A stretch of DNA of 64,000 bases from Cupriavidus basilensis (GTDB taxonomy: Bacteria > Pseudomonadota > Gammaproteobacteria > Burkholderiales > Burkholderiaceae): the NCBI RefSeq assembly GCF_000832305.1, contig NZ_CP010537.1, positions 124,001 through 188,000 of the forward strand, in the 5' to 3' direction. The notes beneath the pieces were generated by a model that did no database searches, was not told the origin of the DNA, and saw only the letters and a list, made by a program, of their open reading frames with translations. Of this stretch, positions 18,052 to 26,725 are shown in pieces; positions within the stretch are counted from its first letter, which is position 1; every line of letters begins with the position of its first letter. The position numbers and the translations under genes are program-made.

Positions 18052-18256
18052 GCGGAATTCGAAGTCTGGATTGGCTCCCTTGTCGCGGAGATCGGTACGA
18101 TCCTGCGGGGCGCGGCAAGGCAGCGGCAAGGCTGGCCCGGTGGCCGATTCTAGCTGTTGCCGCGCCCGCAGGGCCATGCAGCCGCGTTTTCCAACCAGTG
18201 CGCAGTGAATTTGGGAATTTTCTGCACCCTTCAATATCTATGGCAGCGCACTGGCA

Positions 18257-18553
18257 TCATCCATCGCCACTCTCGTCCTCCGGCACATCCATCGCGGCGG
18301 CCAGCTCACTCAACACCAGCGTCTCGTGCGCCAGCACGGCCACCAGCGAAAGCAGATGGGCCTGGGTCTCTTCACCAAGGTTGCAGAAGGTGCCACCCGC
18401 CGCGTTCTCGACGGCAACCGACAACAACGCATTGAGCTGCGCGGTTTTTTCGGCGGCGAGGCTTAGCGGGCTTTCGGATGGCGCATGCGCGGTCAGGAAG
18501 GTATCGCGGCCCGTGCGTTGGGCGGTGATGTTGTAGCGCGGGTAGTTATACAT
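18257..18553 (-). CDS. 98-residue protein of unknown function, copy 1
   Basis: Begins MYNYPRYNITAQRTGRDTF. I do not recognise the family. The central half (residues 35-90) is an Ala/Leu-rich helical segment, AAEKTAQLNALLSVAVENA, then HLLSLVAVLAHETLVLSELAAAMD, resembling small helical proteins common in Pseudomonas and Burkholderia accessory regions. Its ATG is inside the stop region of the upstream 34-codon ORF (8-bp overlap), so translation should be coupled. Nearly identical to the product at 26823-27119 except for the last 8 residues. Confidence 0.75.
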   Translation of the reverse strand: MYNYPRYNITAQRTGRDTFLTAHAPSESPLSLAAEKTAQLNALLSVAVENAAGGTFCNLGEETQAHLLSLVAVLAHETLVLSELAAAMDVPEDESGDG

Positions 18554-18650
18554 CGAGCGCCCTCCGTTGGGAGGCGCGCAGGCGCTGGTGGATGACGGGG
18601 AGCTTGAGGGATGCGATTTGCCCGGAATGGGCGAGCGAAGACTGGGGCAT
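18546..18650 (-). CDS. 34-codon upstream ORF coupled to the 98-residue ORF, copy 1
   Basis: Begins MPQSSLAHSGQIASLKL and ends RRALDV. The start has a strong ribosome site AAGGAGG, 7 bp upstream. The downstream ORF starts within its last codons in another frame (GATGTATAA). Length, start, ribosome site and overlap are all kept in copy 2, where only one residue differs (Leu to Pro). Likely a regulatory leader peptide. Confidence 0.7.
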   Translation of the reverse strand: MPQSSLAHSGQIASLKLPVIHQRLRASQRRALDV

Positions 18651-18705
18651 GGGAGTGCCTCCTTCTTAAGCGATTTCGACTCCGCTCCCCGCTGCTAATC
18701 GGGGT

Positions 18706-18783
18706 GGGCGGGCGCATGGCGAGGTTAGCAGACCGGTAAGAAGGAACCAGCGAGCCCGAAGGCTCCCCCGCCAAGGCCCGCCC
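18706..18783 (-). ncRNA. C4-like antisense RNA candidate, copy 1
   Basis: On the minus strand, closing stem GGGCGGGC (18776-18783 side) with GCCCGCCC (18706-18713 side), an inner GGCGGGG/CCTCGCC stem, a GAGCC-TTCG-GGCTC hairpin, and an unpaired CTGCTAA (plus-strand 18725-18731). CTGCTAA is complementary to TTAGCAG in hairpin loops on both sides (18851-18857 and 18692-18698, plus-strand coordinates). This resembles C4 of P1/P7 and CI RNA of P4. Confidence 0.6.
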
Positions 18784-18944
18784 ATAGGAACGTGCGAAGG
18801 CGCGACGGACAAAAACCGCCTGGCGGCGGTTGTCCGCCTTCCTAAACGGGCTGCTAAACCCGGCCGCTGTGGTTGCAGCGACGAGCGGAGTATAGCGTCG
18901 CGAAATGCAGCCTAACCCAGCCGCAACAAAAAGTCACACCCGCT

Positions 18945-19193
18945 GCACCATTCAAGAAATATTCATCGCAGATCCAGATTTGTCTCATTGATTCCGATGA
19001 GGAATTACGCGCAAATAGAGGGGCGAGTTTGCGCACAAGGCCCATCCTGAAAGAGAGCGTATGCAGGAAGACAAACAGTCCATCGACATTCGGGAGGCCC
19101 AACTCAACCATGAGGCGAAGAATTGCCTGCGTTGGCGACGAACTGGAGCGCGTTGTAGCGGAGGGCCTTGAATGCCCCAGGCACCTGCGCAAG
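18945..19193. other. short stretch without a defendable gene
   Basis: About 250 bp between the duplicated module and the IS200/IS605 element. Open frames exist on both strands but neither resembles a family or has a ribosome site. Confidence 0.4.
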
Positions 19194-19213
19194 CCCCGGA
19201 GTTCAGTCCGGGG
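19194..19213. repeat. IS left-end hairpin
   Basis: CCCCGGA (19194-19200), loop GTTCAG, TCCGGGG (19207-19213). A subterminal hairpin of this kind is what Y1 transposases recognise in single-stranded IS200/IS605 ends. Confidence 0.6.
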
Positions 19214-19232
19214 TAAGCAGGGAATCTGGGGA

Positions 19233-19604
19233 TTAGTGCGGTGCCTGCTGCTGCTCGATGTACTGCCGCAGGATATCCAATGGAGCCCCGCCACACGACG
19301 CCGCGAAGTACGACGGAGACCACAGCACGCCGCGACGTTTCAACCACGGATGGAAGTCCCCGAACTCCTGCCGCAGCAAACGGCTGGAAACGCCCTTGAG
19401 CGACGCGACGAGCGTGGATAGAGCCACCTTCGGTGGGTAGCTCACCAGAAGATGCACGTGGTCATGCTCGCCGTTGAACTCCACCAACTCCGCGTCGAAG
19501 TCCCGGCAGACACTTTCGAGAATTCGCCGCATCGCTTCAAGGTGCTCTTTCTTGAACATGTTGCGGCGATATCTTGCGTTAGTTTCGAATACAAAAATAC
19601 ACTT
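19233..19604 (-). CDS. tnpA: IS200/IS605 Y1 transposase TnpA (N-terminus unclear)
   Basis: HUH/Y1 single-strand transposase. The HUH motif is in NGEHDHVHLLVSYPP and the catalytic tyrosine in LDILRQYIEQQ; the WSPSYFAASCGGA block is typical. The N-terminus is odd: the usual opening (HxxxVFVTKYRRxVF) appears as CIFVFETNARYRRNMF, with no in-frame ATG close upstream before the frame runs into the tnpB antisense. The listed 5' limit is the point where similarity stops. It may use a non-ATG start or be slightly damaged. Confidence 0.7.
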   Translation of the reverse strand, partial: KCIFVFETNARYRRNMFKKEHLEAMRRILESVCRDFDAELVEFNGEHDHVHLLVSYPPKVALSTLVASLKGVSSRLLRQEFGDFHPWLKRRGVLWSPSYFAASCGGAPLDILRQYIEQQQAPH

Positions 19605-19610
19605 CGCGTC

Positions 19611-20705
19611 ATGGGAACCGTAAAGACACTGAAGCTGCGCATCAAGGACAAGCACGCGAAAGCGATGCTTGCGATGGCACGCGACGTCAATACGGTCTGG
19701 AACTTCTGCAACGAAACCCAATACAGAAGCCTCAAGCGGTACTGCAACAAGCCGAAAGTCTGGTTGTCCGGTTTCGATCTCCAGAAGCTCACCGCTGGAT
19801 TCAGCAAGTGCGAAGGCGTACACGTCGATTCGAGAACGATTCAGGAAACGTGCAAGGAATTCGCGACCCGGCTCAAGCAGTTCAAGAGACAGAGGCTGAA
19901 CTGGCGCGTAAGCGACCGGAAGTCGCCGAAATACTCGCTCGGCTGGGTTCCGTTCAAAGGCGAAGGCATTAAGTACAGGAACGGGCAATTACACTTCAAC
20001 GGGCTCAAGATCGGCCTGTGGGACTCCTACGGCCTGTCGAAGTACGAGCTTGGAGCGGGCAGATTCAATGAGGACTCGCGCGGGCGCTGGTACGTCAACA
20101 TCGCGGTCAAGGTTGAGGTCGAAGAAAAGCGCGTGCCGGATGGAACAACCGCGCTCGGGATCGACCTTGGCCTGAAGACGGCGGCGACGTACAGCGACGG
20201 CTCCGAGTTCGCCATGCCGAAGTGGTATCGGCTGTCTGAGGCGGATCTGGGAATCGCCCAGCGGGCGAACAAGAAGCGGCGCGTGAAGGCTATCCACGCG
20301 CGCATCGCAAATCAGCGCAAGGACGCCATCCACAAGGAAACGACGGCGCTGGTCAAGAAACATGCAGCAATCTTCGTAGGCAACGTGAACGCGAAAGCGA
20401 TGGCAAAGACGAGCATGGCTAAGTCCGTGCACGATGCCGCGTGGACGACGTTCAGGACACAACTCAAGTACAAGGCCATCAGGCAGTGTGTGGTGTTCGA
20501 AGAGGTCAACGAGGCGTTCTCAACCCAGACTTGCTCGTGCTGTGGCGTTATCCCGCCCAGCAGTCCGAAAGGTAGGGCTGGTCTTGGAATAAGGCAGTGG
20601 ACTTGCTGTGCGTGTGGCGCGGAACACAACCGCGATACGAACGCCGCAAGGAACATCGCCCGCTTGGGACTTCAAGCGCTTGAAGAAGGAATCTCCGGGG
20701 TTTAG
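19611..20705 (+). CDS. tnpB: TnpB RNA-guided nuclease homologue
   Basis: A 364-residue TnpB, the transposon-encoded relative of Cas12 that cuts DNA using omegaRNA from the element's right end. RuvC-I Asp185 is in GIDLGLKTAAT, a zinc finger uses Cys308/Cys311 and Cys332/Cys335, and the last acidic residue is Asp342 in HNRDTNAARN. The usual RuvC-II glutamate position reads IFVGNVNAKAM (Gly257); Glu298/299 or Glu301 in FEEVNEAFSTQT probably replaces it. ATG at 19611 was chosen because similarity begins MGTVKTLKLRI. Confidence 0.85.
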   Translation: MGTVKTLKLRIKDKHAKAMLAMARDVNTVWNFCNETQYRSLKRYCNKPKVWLSGFDLQKLTAGFSKCEGVHVDSRTIQETCKEFATRLKQFKRQRLNWRVSDRKSPKYSLGWVPFKGEGIKYRNGQLHFNGLKIGLWDSYGLSKYELGAGRFNEDSRGRWYVNIAVKVEVEEKRVPDGTTALGIDLGLKTAATYSDGSEFAMPKWYRLSEADLGIAQRANKKRRVKAIHARIANQRKDAIHKETTALVKKHAAIFVGNVNAKAMAKTSMAKSVHDAAWTTFRTQLKYKAIRQCVVFEEVNEAFSTQTCSCCGVIPPSSPKGRAGLGIRQWTCCACGAEHNRDTNAARNIARLGLQALEEGISGV

Positions 20706-20741
20706 CCCGCAGAGGAAGTCAAGCCGATAACCCGGCAGCAG

Positions 20742-20957
20742 GTGACCATCGGCGCCATTGTCGTTTATGCCGCGGTGGCGTTCCTTCTGGCTGCCGTGCT
20801 GCTGCTGCTGGTGGGGTTGGTGTTTGTACTGGCGGCTCTAGCCCGGTGGTCCCCTGTCCGTTGGCGCATGCTCAGTGCCTACTGCATCGGGTTCGCACTG
20901 TTCGGCGGGGCGGTGGTCTTCGTGTCGCAGTGGATCGCCGCGCGTCTCCCATCGTGA
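20742..20957 (+). CDS. small two-helix membrane protein
   Basis: 71 residues from a GTG start, with two hydrophobic segments (about 4-34 and 45-64). Not recognised. It lies 20 bp past the IS right end. The tail AVVFVSQWIAARL is echoed at 27151-27180 (VVFVSQWLANARR in frame), so a second, broken copy lies beyond duplication copy 2. Confidence 0.5.
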   Translation: MTIGAIVVYAAVAFLLAAVLLLLVGLVFVLAALARWSPVRWRMLSAYCIGFALFGGAVVFVSQWIAARLPS

Positions 20958-21399
20958 ACACAGCCGTCCATCGGCGATGGCTGGCTCGCGTGCCGCTGCC
21001 AACTCGACGGTAACAATTTTAACGCTGGCTCCAGTTGAAATTCGTACTTGTCCGATTTCAATCGTCGCCCTCCGTTGCTAGGCTGCGCAAGTTGTTGCAT
21101 ATATTCGGCGGCGCGAGCTGACGCTTACGCGTAACGGTCAGGGCTGCAGGTCGGTCAGTCTTCAACGGGGAAACGCTAATGCAAAACTACCTAAAGACTG
21201 ATCTATCGCTTCATCACAGGACCATGAATCATGGCCGCGCTTATGACATCGCGCTCATCCAATGCATCGATGACTCGCACACCGATTGAATCAGTGATTC
21301 TCTGGATCGTTCGAGGCGATCAACTAAAATCCATAAACTAATAGATTCATTGATCAAGAACGACGTAATTTATTTTCTCTAAAACAAAGGTGAGCGAAA
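20958..21399. other. 442-bp intergenic stretch grading into AT-rich DNA
   Basis: No gene seen. G+C drops steadily toward 21,350, marking the start of a foreign AT-rich patch. Confidence 0.5.
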
Positions 21400-21660
21400 T
21401 TGAATAAGAAAGAAAAAATTATATTCGTAACGAAGATCGTGTCGGTAACTGGATTTTTGTTTTTTTCGACGTTAATAATATTCTTTTTTATGCAGCCTCC
21501 TGAGACCGGGGTCGGGCTATTTGTTCTGGCAATCGCGCTCATTGCCTCATCTATTGCAACTATTTTATTTATAAATACAAATAAAAATTGTATATATGAT
21601 TTTGTGATTGGTAGGGATTTCAGGCGTTTGGTTGACATTATCATCGGGTCAAGAAAGTAG
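21400..21660 (+). CDS. small AT-rich two-helix membrane protein
   Basis: 86 residues from a TTG start; AAAGGTGAG lies 7 bp before it. Two hydrophobic helices (about 8-32 and 38-60) and a basic tail (GRDFRRLVDIIIGSRK). Codon use is strongly A/T-ending, unlike anything else in the window, so it is recently acquired. No family recognised; small membrane proteins beside IS elements can be immunity or toxin parts, but nothing here shows that. Confidence 0.5.
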   Translation: MNKKEKIIFVTKIVSVTGFLFFSTLIIFFFMQPPETGVGLFVLAIALIASSIATILFINTNKNCIYDFVIGRDFRRLVDIIIGSRK

Positions 21661-21740
21661 TAACCGATAACTGACCAGCGGGGCGTAGGTTGAGAGAGCT
21701 AAGCGCTTCATGAGAAGCATCTCTATACTGCCGGGCCGAA

Positions 21741-22538
21741 CATGAAGCGCAACATAGACGATAGCCGCATTGACGCCGCCGGAACTGACGAAGGAACAAC
21801 GTGCCGAGTTCGAGGCTCTGGCGAGAAGCCGCCGTGATTGGAGAGCAAGAGACAGGTCCCGGACGATTCTGATGTTTAGCCTCGGCGTGCCAGCCAAGGA
21901 GGTAGCCAGGCAGCAGGAGTTGACGTTGGAGGCGGTGTACGAGAGGCGCTATCGTTGGTTGGAAAAAGGCATGGCGGCGCTGTCGGACGCGCCGCGTAGC
22001 GGTGCGCCGTCCTCGGGGAGTTGGTCGAGCAAGCCCAGCGTGGCGAAATCGAACTCGCCTACCTAGACGAAGCTGCCTTCACGCAAGCGCAGCCCAATCG
22101 AAGTGCCCGGACCCCAGTCGGGTCAAACACATGATTGAAGCCCGGCGCGGTAAGCGTCTGAACGTGGTCGGGGCACTGCTCTCCTCGGGAGGGCTGTTTG
22201 CAGTGAAATTGTGGGAGACGATGACTTCGGTGCTGTTCGTTGCATTTCTCGGCCTGCTGGTCGAACACGTCGGCAAGCCGCTGACCGTCATTCTCGACAA
22301 TGCCTCGGTCCACACGGCCCGCGCACTACGGCCTTATCTCCGGCTGCTACAAAGGAAAGGCTTGACGTTGTACTTCCTGCCGCCGTACAGCCCGGAGTTC
22401 AATCGCATTGAGAAGCTCTGGCACAAGATGAAATACGAGTGGCGGGTCTTCAAGGCCCGCGACGCCAAAACCCTTGAAGCTGATGTCGATGTAATCATTC
22501 ATGGATTTGGGACAGCCTACAGATTCACTTTTTGTTGA
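21741..22538 (+). pseudogene. IS630-family transposase remnant
   Basis: The N-terminal HTH (LTKEQRAEFEALARSRR, then RWLEKGMAALSDAPRSG) is in one frame (21770-22066). The first DDE aspartate (AYLDEAAF near 22055-22075) and the C-terminal part are in others; the C-terminal frame has ILDNASVHTA (second Asp) and YSPEFNRIEKLWHKMK (Glu). Several frame breaks and a shortened middle make it non-functional. An ATG at 21741 (MKRNIDDSRID) looks like the original start, already out of frame with the HTH. Confidence 0.8.
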
Positions 22539-22560
22539 AAGATTAACCATCCCTACCTTC

Positions 22561-23706
22561 TTAAAAGAAATGGCGAACTCCAACACGGAACAATAGCTGA
22601 TTCCGATTGGAAGAGACATTTGCGGCGCCGGCTACGTAGGCGACATCGAGAACGGAGCCGGTCGCATCACCACCAACATGCTGATACACCCCTTGCAGGT
22701 AGACATCGGTCCGCTTCGAGAGGAGGTAATCCGCCATCAGCCCGATCGAATGGTAGGTTGGATGCTGCTTTCCTGAGGTTGTGTTGAAGTCGGCGCGCGT
22801 ATAGCTGTACATCGCGCCCAGCCAATACGACGCGCCAAACTGGTATTTGGCATTGACCTCGATATTCTGGAAGCGCAGCGAAGACGGCTTGCCCACCGCC
22901 GGAGCGATCGGACCAACATAGCCTGAGCTTTGAGGATCGTTGACGTCAGTATTGGAATAGGCGAGTCCCAAGGCTGCCTTGCCGATGGTGTACGCCGCGC
23001 CGGCGCCAAAGATCCTCAGCCGGCTACCGAGCAGGTTCTGGTCTCCGCCATTGTTGATCGCGCCGTAAGACGTGGCAGAAGGATTGTCAGCTTGAAGGTA
23101 GGCGGCGGACAGCAACAATCCGCCAGCCGTGTATTGGCCCCCAACGCTAACCAGCCGATTGTTTGAGATCCTCACATCGTCACTGAAACCGTACATTGCC
23201 CCGAACTTCAAGCCACCTAGCGGCGGGCTGGCGTACTTGACAGTGTTGTTTGTCCGGAACGTGTTGATCAGGTTGTCGTTGTCGTACGGGTGGGCGAACA
23301 TGTATCCGCCCCAGGTGCCACCGGCAGAGTTCTGTGCAAGGAAGTCCACCACGGAATCGTACTGACCGCCAACTGTGAGTGCGCCCAGCGTGTCACTGGA
23401 CAATCCCATGTATGCCTGACGTCCGAACAGAAGCCCGCCCTGGAACGCCCGCCCGGTATCCACGTCGAACCCGTTCTCAAGCTGGAATATGGTCTTGACC
23501 CCGCCGCCGAGATCTTTGGCCCCCTTGAGCCCCCACCGACTACCGTGCGGAAATCCGCTGGCGAGCGCGACCTGGCTGTGGCCGCCAACGTTATTCGTAT
23601 AGTTAAGCCCCTAGTCGAGCACGCCATACAAAGTCACCGTGCTCTGTGAGACTGCTGGCGCAGCCATGGTGCACAAAACTACTGCGACGAACAATCGCAT
23701 CTTCAT
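22561..23706 (-). pseudogene. outer-membrane porin with an internal amber codon
   Basis: A Burkholderia-type trimeric porin of 381 codons. The minus-strand ATG at 23706 opens a signal peptide (MKMRLFVAVVLCTMAAPAVSQ) and STVTLYGVLD, then TAG at codon 32 (plus-strand 23611-23613) replaces the alanine-like residue seen in intact porins. After it the frame runs undisturbed to the terminal GVRHFF. Everything but this one codon looks functional, so the mutation is recent. A restart at 23463 would lack the export signal. Confidence 0.85.
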
Positions 23707-23871
23707 TTTCGTCTCCCGGAACATATTCTTGTCCTGATCGTTTGAGGATGTTTCGATTGCGACGTTGCTCACGCTGATCGTTCGGCGAAGCCAACGGAAT
23801 CGGGTGACAAGCGGGCGATCTCAGCCGATGGCTGACCGCTTGCGTGGAGTCGAGCGTCAGTCCAGATGAAC

Positions 23872-24822
23872 TCACTGTCCGTGAGCGCGCTCCTGCTCGT
23901 GCGAATCGGCACGGTCCGACGGGGAAGAGGCACCTGAACGTCGCCCCCGTGTTGCCAACCAGCACAGGATCGACCCCGCGCACACCATGGATGCGCCTTT
24001 CCAGAAGCCGAGCGAAAGTGGGGTGCGCAAAAGCGTGGCCGCCAGGGCCGCAGAAAGCACCGGGATAAAGTACGAAGCGCCGGCGAGGACAGTCACGTTG
24101 CCATGCAGGATGCCTACATTCCAGGCCGCATAGCCGAAGCCCATCGCGCAAGCGGCCATCGCAAGGTAGATGATTGCTCCATAACTGAAATCCATCGCAC
24201 CGCCGCCTGCGGCGAAATATTTGATCCACAGGGCCAATGCCGTCAGCATGAAGAACAGCGTGATGCCGTTCCTGCCTTCAGCAATCCTGCTGGTGACCGT
24301 GCAATAAGCGGCCCAGATCAACGCACCGCAGAACGCCAGCCCATAGCTCAGAGGATTGTCCTTGATGTTCGCCGCCATTCCGGCGAAGTCCAGACCTTGG
24401 TCGCCGCCAAGCACCATGCAGATCCCGAGGACGGAAACCAGGAAGCCGGGAACGATCAAAAGGTTCGACTTTTGATTGTTGAATGCAATGGCCGACAGCA
24501 TCGTAAAGGTCGGCCACAAGTAATTGACCATCCCCACCTCGATGGCCTGCCTGCTGCTGTTGGCATAGCCAATGGACAGAGAAAGGCACAGCTCGTAGGA
24601 AACGAACAGGATGCTTCCCCAAACGAGATAGCGCCGGGGAAACGTACTCATTCTGACAAAACCAACCGAGAAGAAGAGCAAAACGGACGCGGCCGTGTAA
24701 ATCATGGCGGCGCCACCGACGACCCCGAGGCTTTGACTGACACCGCGAATCAGACCGACGATCGAACTCCACAATAGAATGGCGATGAGCCCGATGAGTG
24801 TTGCCTTTTTTTTGCTTTGCAT
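23872..24822 (-). CDS. yddG: YddG-like aromatic amino acid exporter (DMT/EamA)
   Basis: About 316 residues with ten transmembrane helices and two EamA halves. The opening KKKATLIGLIAILLWSS and the blocks QAIEVGMVNYLWP and FAYAAWNVGILHGN-like GYAAWNVGILHGN are very close to E. coli YddG, which exports aromatic amino acids and other metabolites. Start at 24822 chosen to match that family start and a CAGGTG site; an in-frame ATG 21 bp upstream is possible. It neighbours the broken porin and the truncated dehydrogenase on the same strand. Confidence 0.87.
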   Translation of the reverse strand: MQSKKKATLIGLIAILLWSSIVGLIRGVSQSLGVVGGAAMIYTAASVLLFFSVGFVRMSTFPRRYLVWGSILFVSYELCLSLSIGYANSSRQAIEVGMVNYLWPTFTMLSAIAFNNQKSNLLIVPGFLVSVLGICMVLGGDQGLDFAGMAANIKDNPLSYGLAFCGALIWAAYCTVTSRIAEGRNGITLFFMLTALALWIKYFAAGGGAMDFSYGAIIYLAMAACAMGFGYAAWNVGILHGNVTVLAGASYFIPVLSAALAATLLRTPLSLGFWKGASMVCAGSILCWLATRGRRSGASSPSDRADSHEQERAHGQ

Positions 24823-24942
24823 AACACCTGCTTGCACTGACATGTCGATCTGAAAGGGAATCCGATTCGTTTTTGGCACACATGCTCAGCCGCAGTCAAC
24901 CTAATCTTGTCATGGCCGGGCCGAGCATGGTTTGTCTTTCAC

Positions 24943-26274
24943 CTATTTGACCGCTGCGCGATCCGGCACGTCTATCCAGATGGTCTTGATTTCGGTGTAC
25001 TGGTCGTGTGCCCAGATCGACTTGTCGCGCCCACCGAAGCCCGACTCCTTGTAGCCACCGAAGGGGGTGGTAACGTCACCCTCCCCAAAGCAATTGACCG
25101 TAACGACACCTGCGCGGATTTCTCGCGATAGCCGGATGGCGTTGTTCAGATTGCTCGTATAGACGGACGCCGCCAACCCGTAGACGGAATCGTTCGCCAA
25201 CGCGATGGCCTCTTCCGTGCTGGTGAACGTCGTGACCGACAGGATCGGACCAAATATCTCCTCCTTGAACAACCGGCTGTGCTGGCCCACGCCATCGACC
25301 ACAGTCGGCTCGACAAAGGTCTCTCCTTCAGTACCCCCACCAAAGGCCACACGCAGATTTTCGGCATTGGCCAGTTCGATATAGGACTGACCCTTCCGGA
25401 AATGCGATTCGCTGACTAGCGAGCCGATGCGGTGTTCCGGGTCAAGCGGGTCGCCCATCTTCCATTCACGCAGGTGAACGCCGATATGTGCCAGCAGATT
25501 ATCCTTGACCTCGGCATGGACGATCAGGCGCGACGATGCCGAGCAATTCTCCCCCATGTTCCAGAAGGCACCATTGACGACGTGCTGCGCCACGACATCG
25601 ATATCTTCGACGTCGTTCATCACAACCGCAGGGTTTTTCCCGCCGCATTCCAGCACGATGCGTTTCAGGTTTGAGTCCGCAGCGTACCTGAGAAACAGCC
25701 GGCCAGTGTCCGTCGAACCGGTGAAGCTCACCATGGACACATCCATATGCTTGCCCAGCGGTTCGCCAACATCCTTGCCGCCTCCGGGTAGCACGTTGAA
25801 TACGCCGGCAGGCACCCCCGCTTCGTGGGCCAGTTCGGCCACGCGCAATGCGGTCAGCGTGGTCTCCTTGGCGGGTTTGACGATGATCGAACAGCCGGCT
25901 GCCAGCGAGGGGCCGATCTTCCACGCAAGCATCAGCAACGGGAAGTTCCACGGCAGGACGAGCCCGACCACCCCAATGGGCTCGCGGACCACCAGAGACA
26001 GGGCATTCGATCCTACTGGTGCCGTGCTGTCGTAGATCTTGTCGATCAGTTCGGCATGCCAGCGAATCGTATGGATCGTCTCCGGCACGTCAGTGGCCTG
26101 ACATTCCCGGATTGGCTTGCCACTGTCGAGGCTTTCCATGACCGCCAGCTCATGCGCGTGCTGCTCGAGCAGATCGGCGAAGCGCAGCAACGTAGCCTTG
26201 CACTGCGCCGGCGAGCGGCGATGCCAGCGTCCATCCTCGAAAGCGGCCTTGGCCTTCGCCACCGCGATGTCCAC
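24943..26274 (-). CDS. aldehyde dehydrogenase, N-terminally truncated (PuuC/betaine-aldehyde type)
   Basis: 443 residues against the usual 490 or so. Catalytic Cys in MGENCSASSR, general base in LECGGKNP, cofactor motifs LPWNFPL and FTGSTDTG are intact. The frame runs upstream through LPEITACDALDV to a TAG near 26310, where similarity stops; about 45 residues of the N-terminus are missing. GTG at 26274 is the only nearby start. Loss of the N-terminal strand probably harms oligomerisation, so it may be inactive. The break lies 120-150 bp from duplication copy 2. Confidence 0.75.
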   Translation of the reverse strand: MDIAVAKAKAAFEDGRWHRRSPAQCKATLLRFADLLEQHAHELAVMESLDSGKPIRECQATDVPETIHTIRWHAELIDKIYDSTAPVGSNALSLVVREPIGVVGLVLPWNFPLLMLAWKIGPSLAAGCSIIVKPAKETTLTALRVAELAHEAGVPAGVFNVLPGGGKDVGEPLGKHMDVSMVSFTGSTDTGRLFLRYAADSNLKRIVLECGGKNPAVVMNDVEDIDVVAQHVVNGAFWNMGENCSASSRLIVHAEVKDNLLAHIGVHLREWKMGDPLDPEHRIGSLVSESHFRKGQSYIELANAENLRVAFGGGTEGETFVEPTVVDGVGQHSRLFKEEIFGPILSVTTFTSTEEAIALANDSVYGLAASVYTSNLNNAIRLSREIRAGVVTVNCFGEGDVTTPFGGYKESGFGGRDKSIWAHDQYTEIKTIWIDVPDRAAVK

Positions 26275-26541
26275 ATCAAGAGCATCGCAAGCGGTGATCT
26301 CGGGCAGCTACAGCGGTGGCAGCAGCGTGAAGGCGAGCGATCCAAACCTCGGGCCGGTGCAGCCCACGCACGTTACGGCTGACGGCGGGCAGGATCGATC
26401 TGGTACTTGTAGCCGTTGGCTAGCGTAGCGGGTGTGACTTTTTGTTGCGGCTGGGTTAGGCTGCATGGCGCAACGCTATACTTCACTCGTCGCTGCAACC
26501 ACAGCGGCCGGGTTTAGCAGCCCGGATGACAGAGGCGGACA

Positions 26542-26562
26542 GCCGCCACCAGGCGGCGTTTT
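26542..26562 (+). terminator. terminator-like hairpin inside the leader
   Basis: GCCGCC-ACCA-GGCGGC followed by GTTTTTG. In copy 1 the same place reads ACCGCC-GCCA-GGCGGT, so a G-C pair is exchanged for an A-T pair and the stem is kept. It lies between the first TTAGCAG hairpin and the C4-like RNA, as an attenuator would. Confidence 0.55.
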
Positions 26563-26592
26563 TGCATCCGTCGTGCCTCTGCACGTCCTTAT

Positions 26593-26669
26593 GGGCGGGC
26601 CTAGGCGGGGGAGCCTTCGGGCTCGCCGGTTCTCTGTCCCGGTCTGCTAACCCCGCCTTGCGCCCGCCC
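26593..26669 (+). ncRNA. C4-like antisense RNA candidate, copy 2
   Basis: 77 nt closed by GGGCGGGC (26593-26600) and GCCCGCCC (26662-26669), with an inner GGCGGGG (26604-26610)/CCCCGCC (26651-26657) stem and a GAGCC-TTCG-GGCTC hairpin (26611-26624). CTGCTAA (26644-26650) is left single-stranded. It can pair with TTAGCAG in the loop of the upstream hairpin (26508-26525) or of the downstream hairpin (26671-26688). Size and plan fit C4 RNA of P1/P7 and CI RNA of P4. Confidence 0.6.
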
Positions 26670-26725
26670 ACCCCGATTAGCAGCGGGGAGCGGTGTCAAA
26701 GTACGCTGACAGAGGAGGCACTCCC

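Larger units (their letters stand above)
18242..18944 (-). repeat. inverted duplication, copy 1 (partner 26427-27134)
   Basis: About 703 bp that match 26427-27134 in the opposite orientation, by eye at well over 80 percent. The shared part runs from the GCGGGTGTGAC end through the structured leader, the 34-codon ORF and the 98-codon ORF. Differences in the hairpins tend to be compensatory. Confidence 0.9.
19194..20722. mobile_element. IS200/IS605-family element with divergent tnpA and tnpB
   Basis: Contains a Y1 transposase gene (minus) and a tnpB gene (plus) that are divergent and nearly abutting. The left side has a perfect hairpin CCCCGGA-GTTCAG-TCCGGGG (19194-19213). The right side, GGGGTTTAGCCCGCAGAGGAAGTCAA directly after the tnpB stop (given here only as the end near 20722), is the usual right-end form of tnpB elements and would carry the omegaRNA scaffold. 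The exact left boundary is uncertain. Confidence 0.75.

Noticed and set aside
18873..19421. 182-codon plus-strand frame entering the IS element
   Set aside because: It crosses from the duplicated module into tnpA antisense, so it cannot be one conserved gene.
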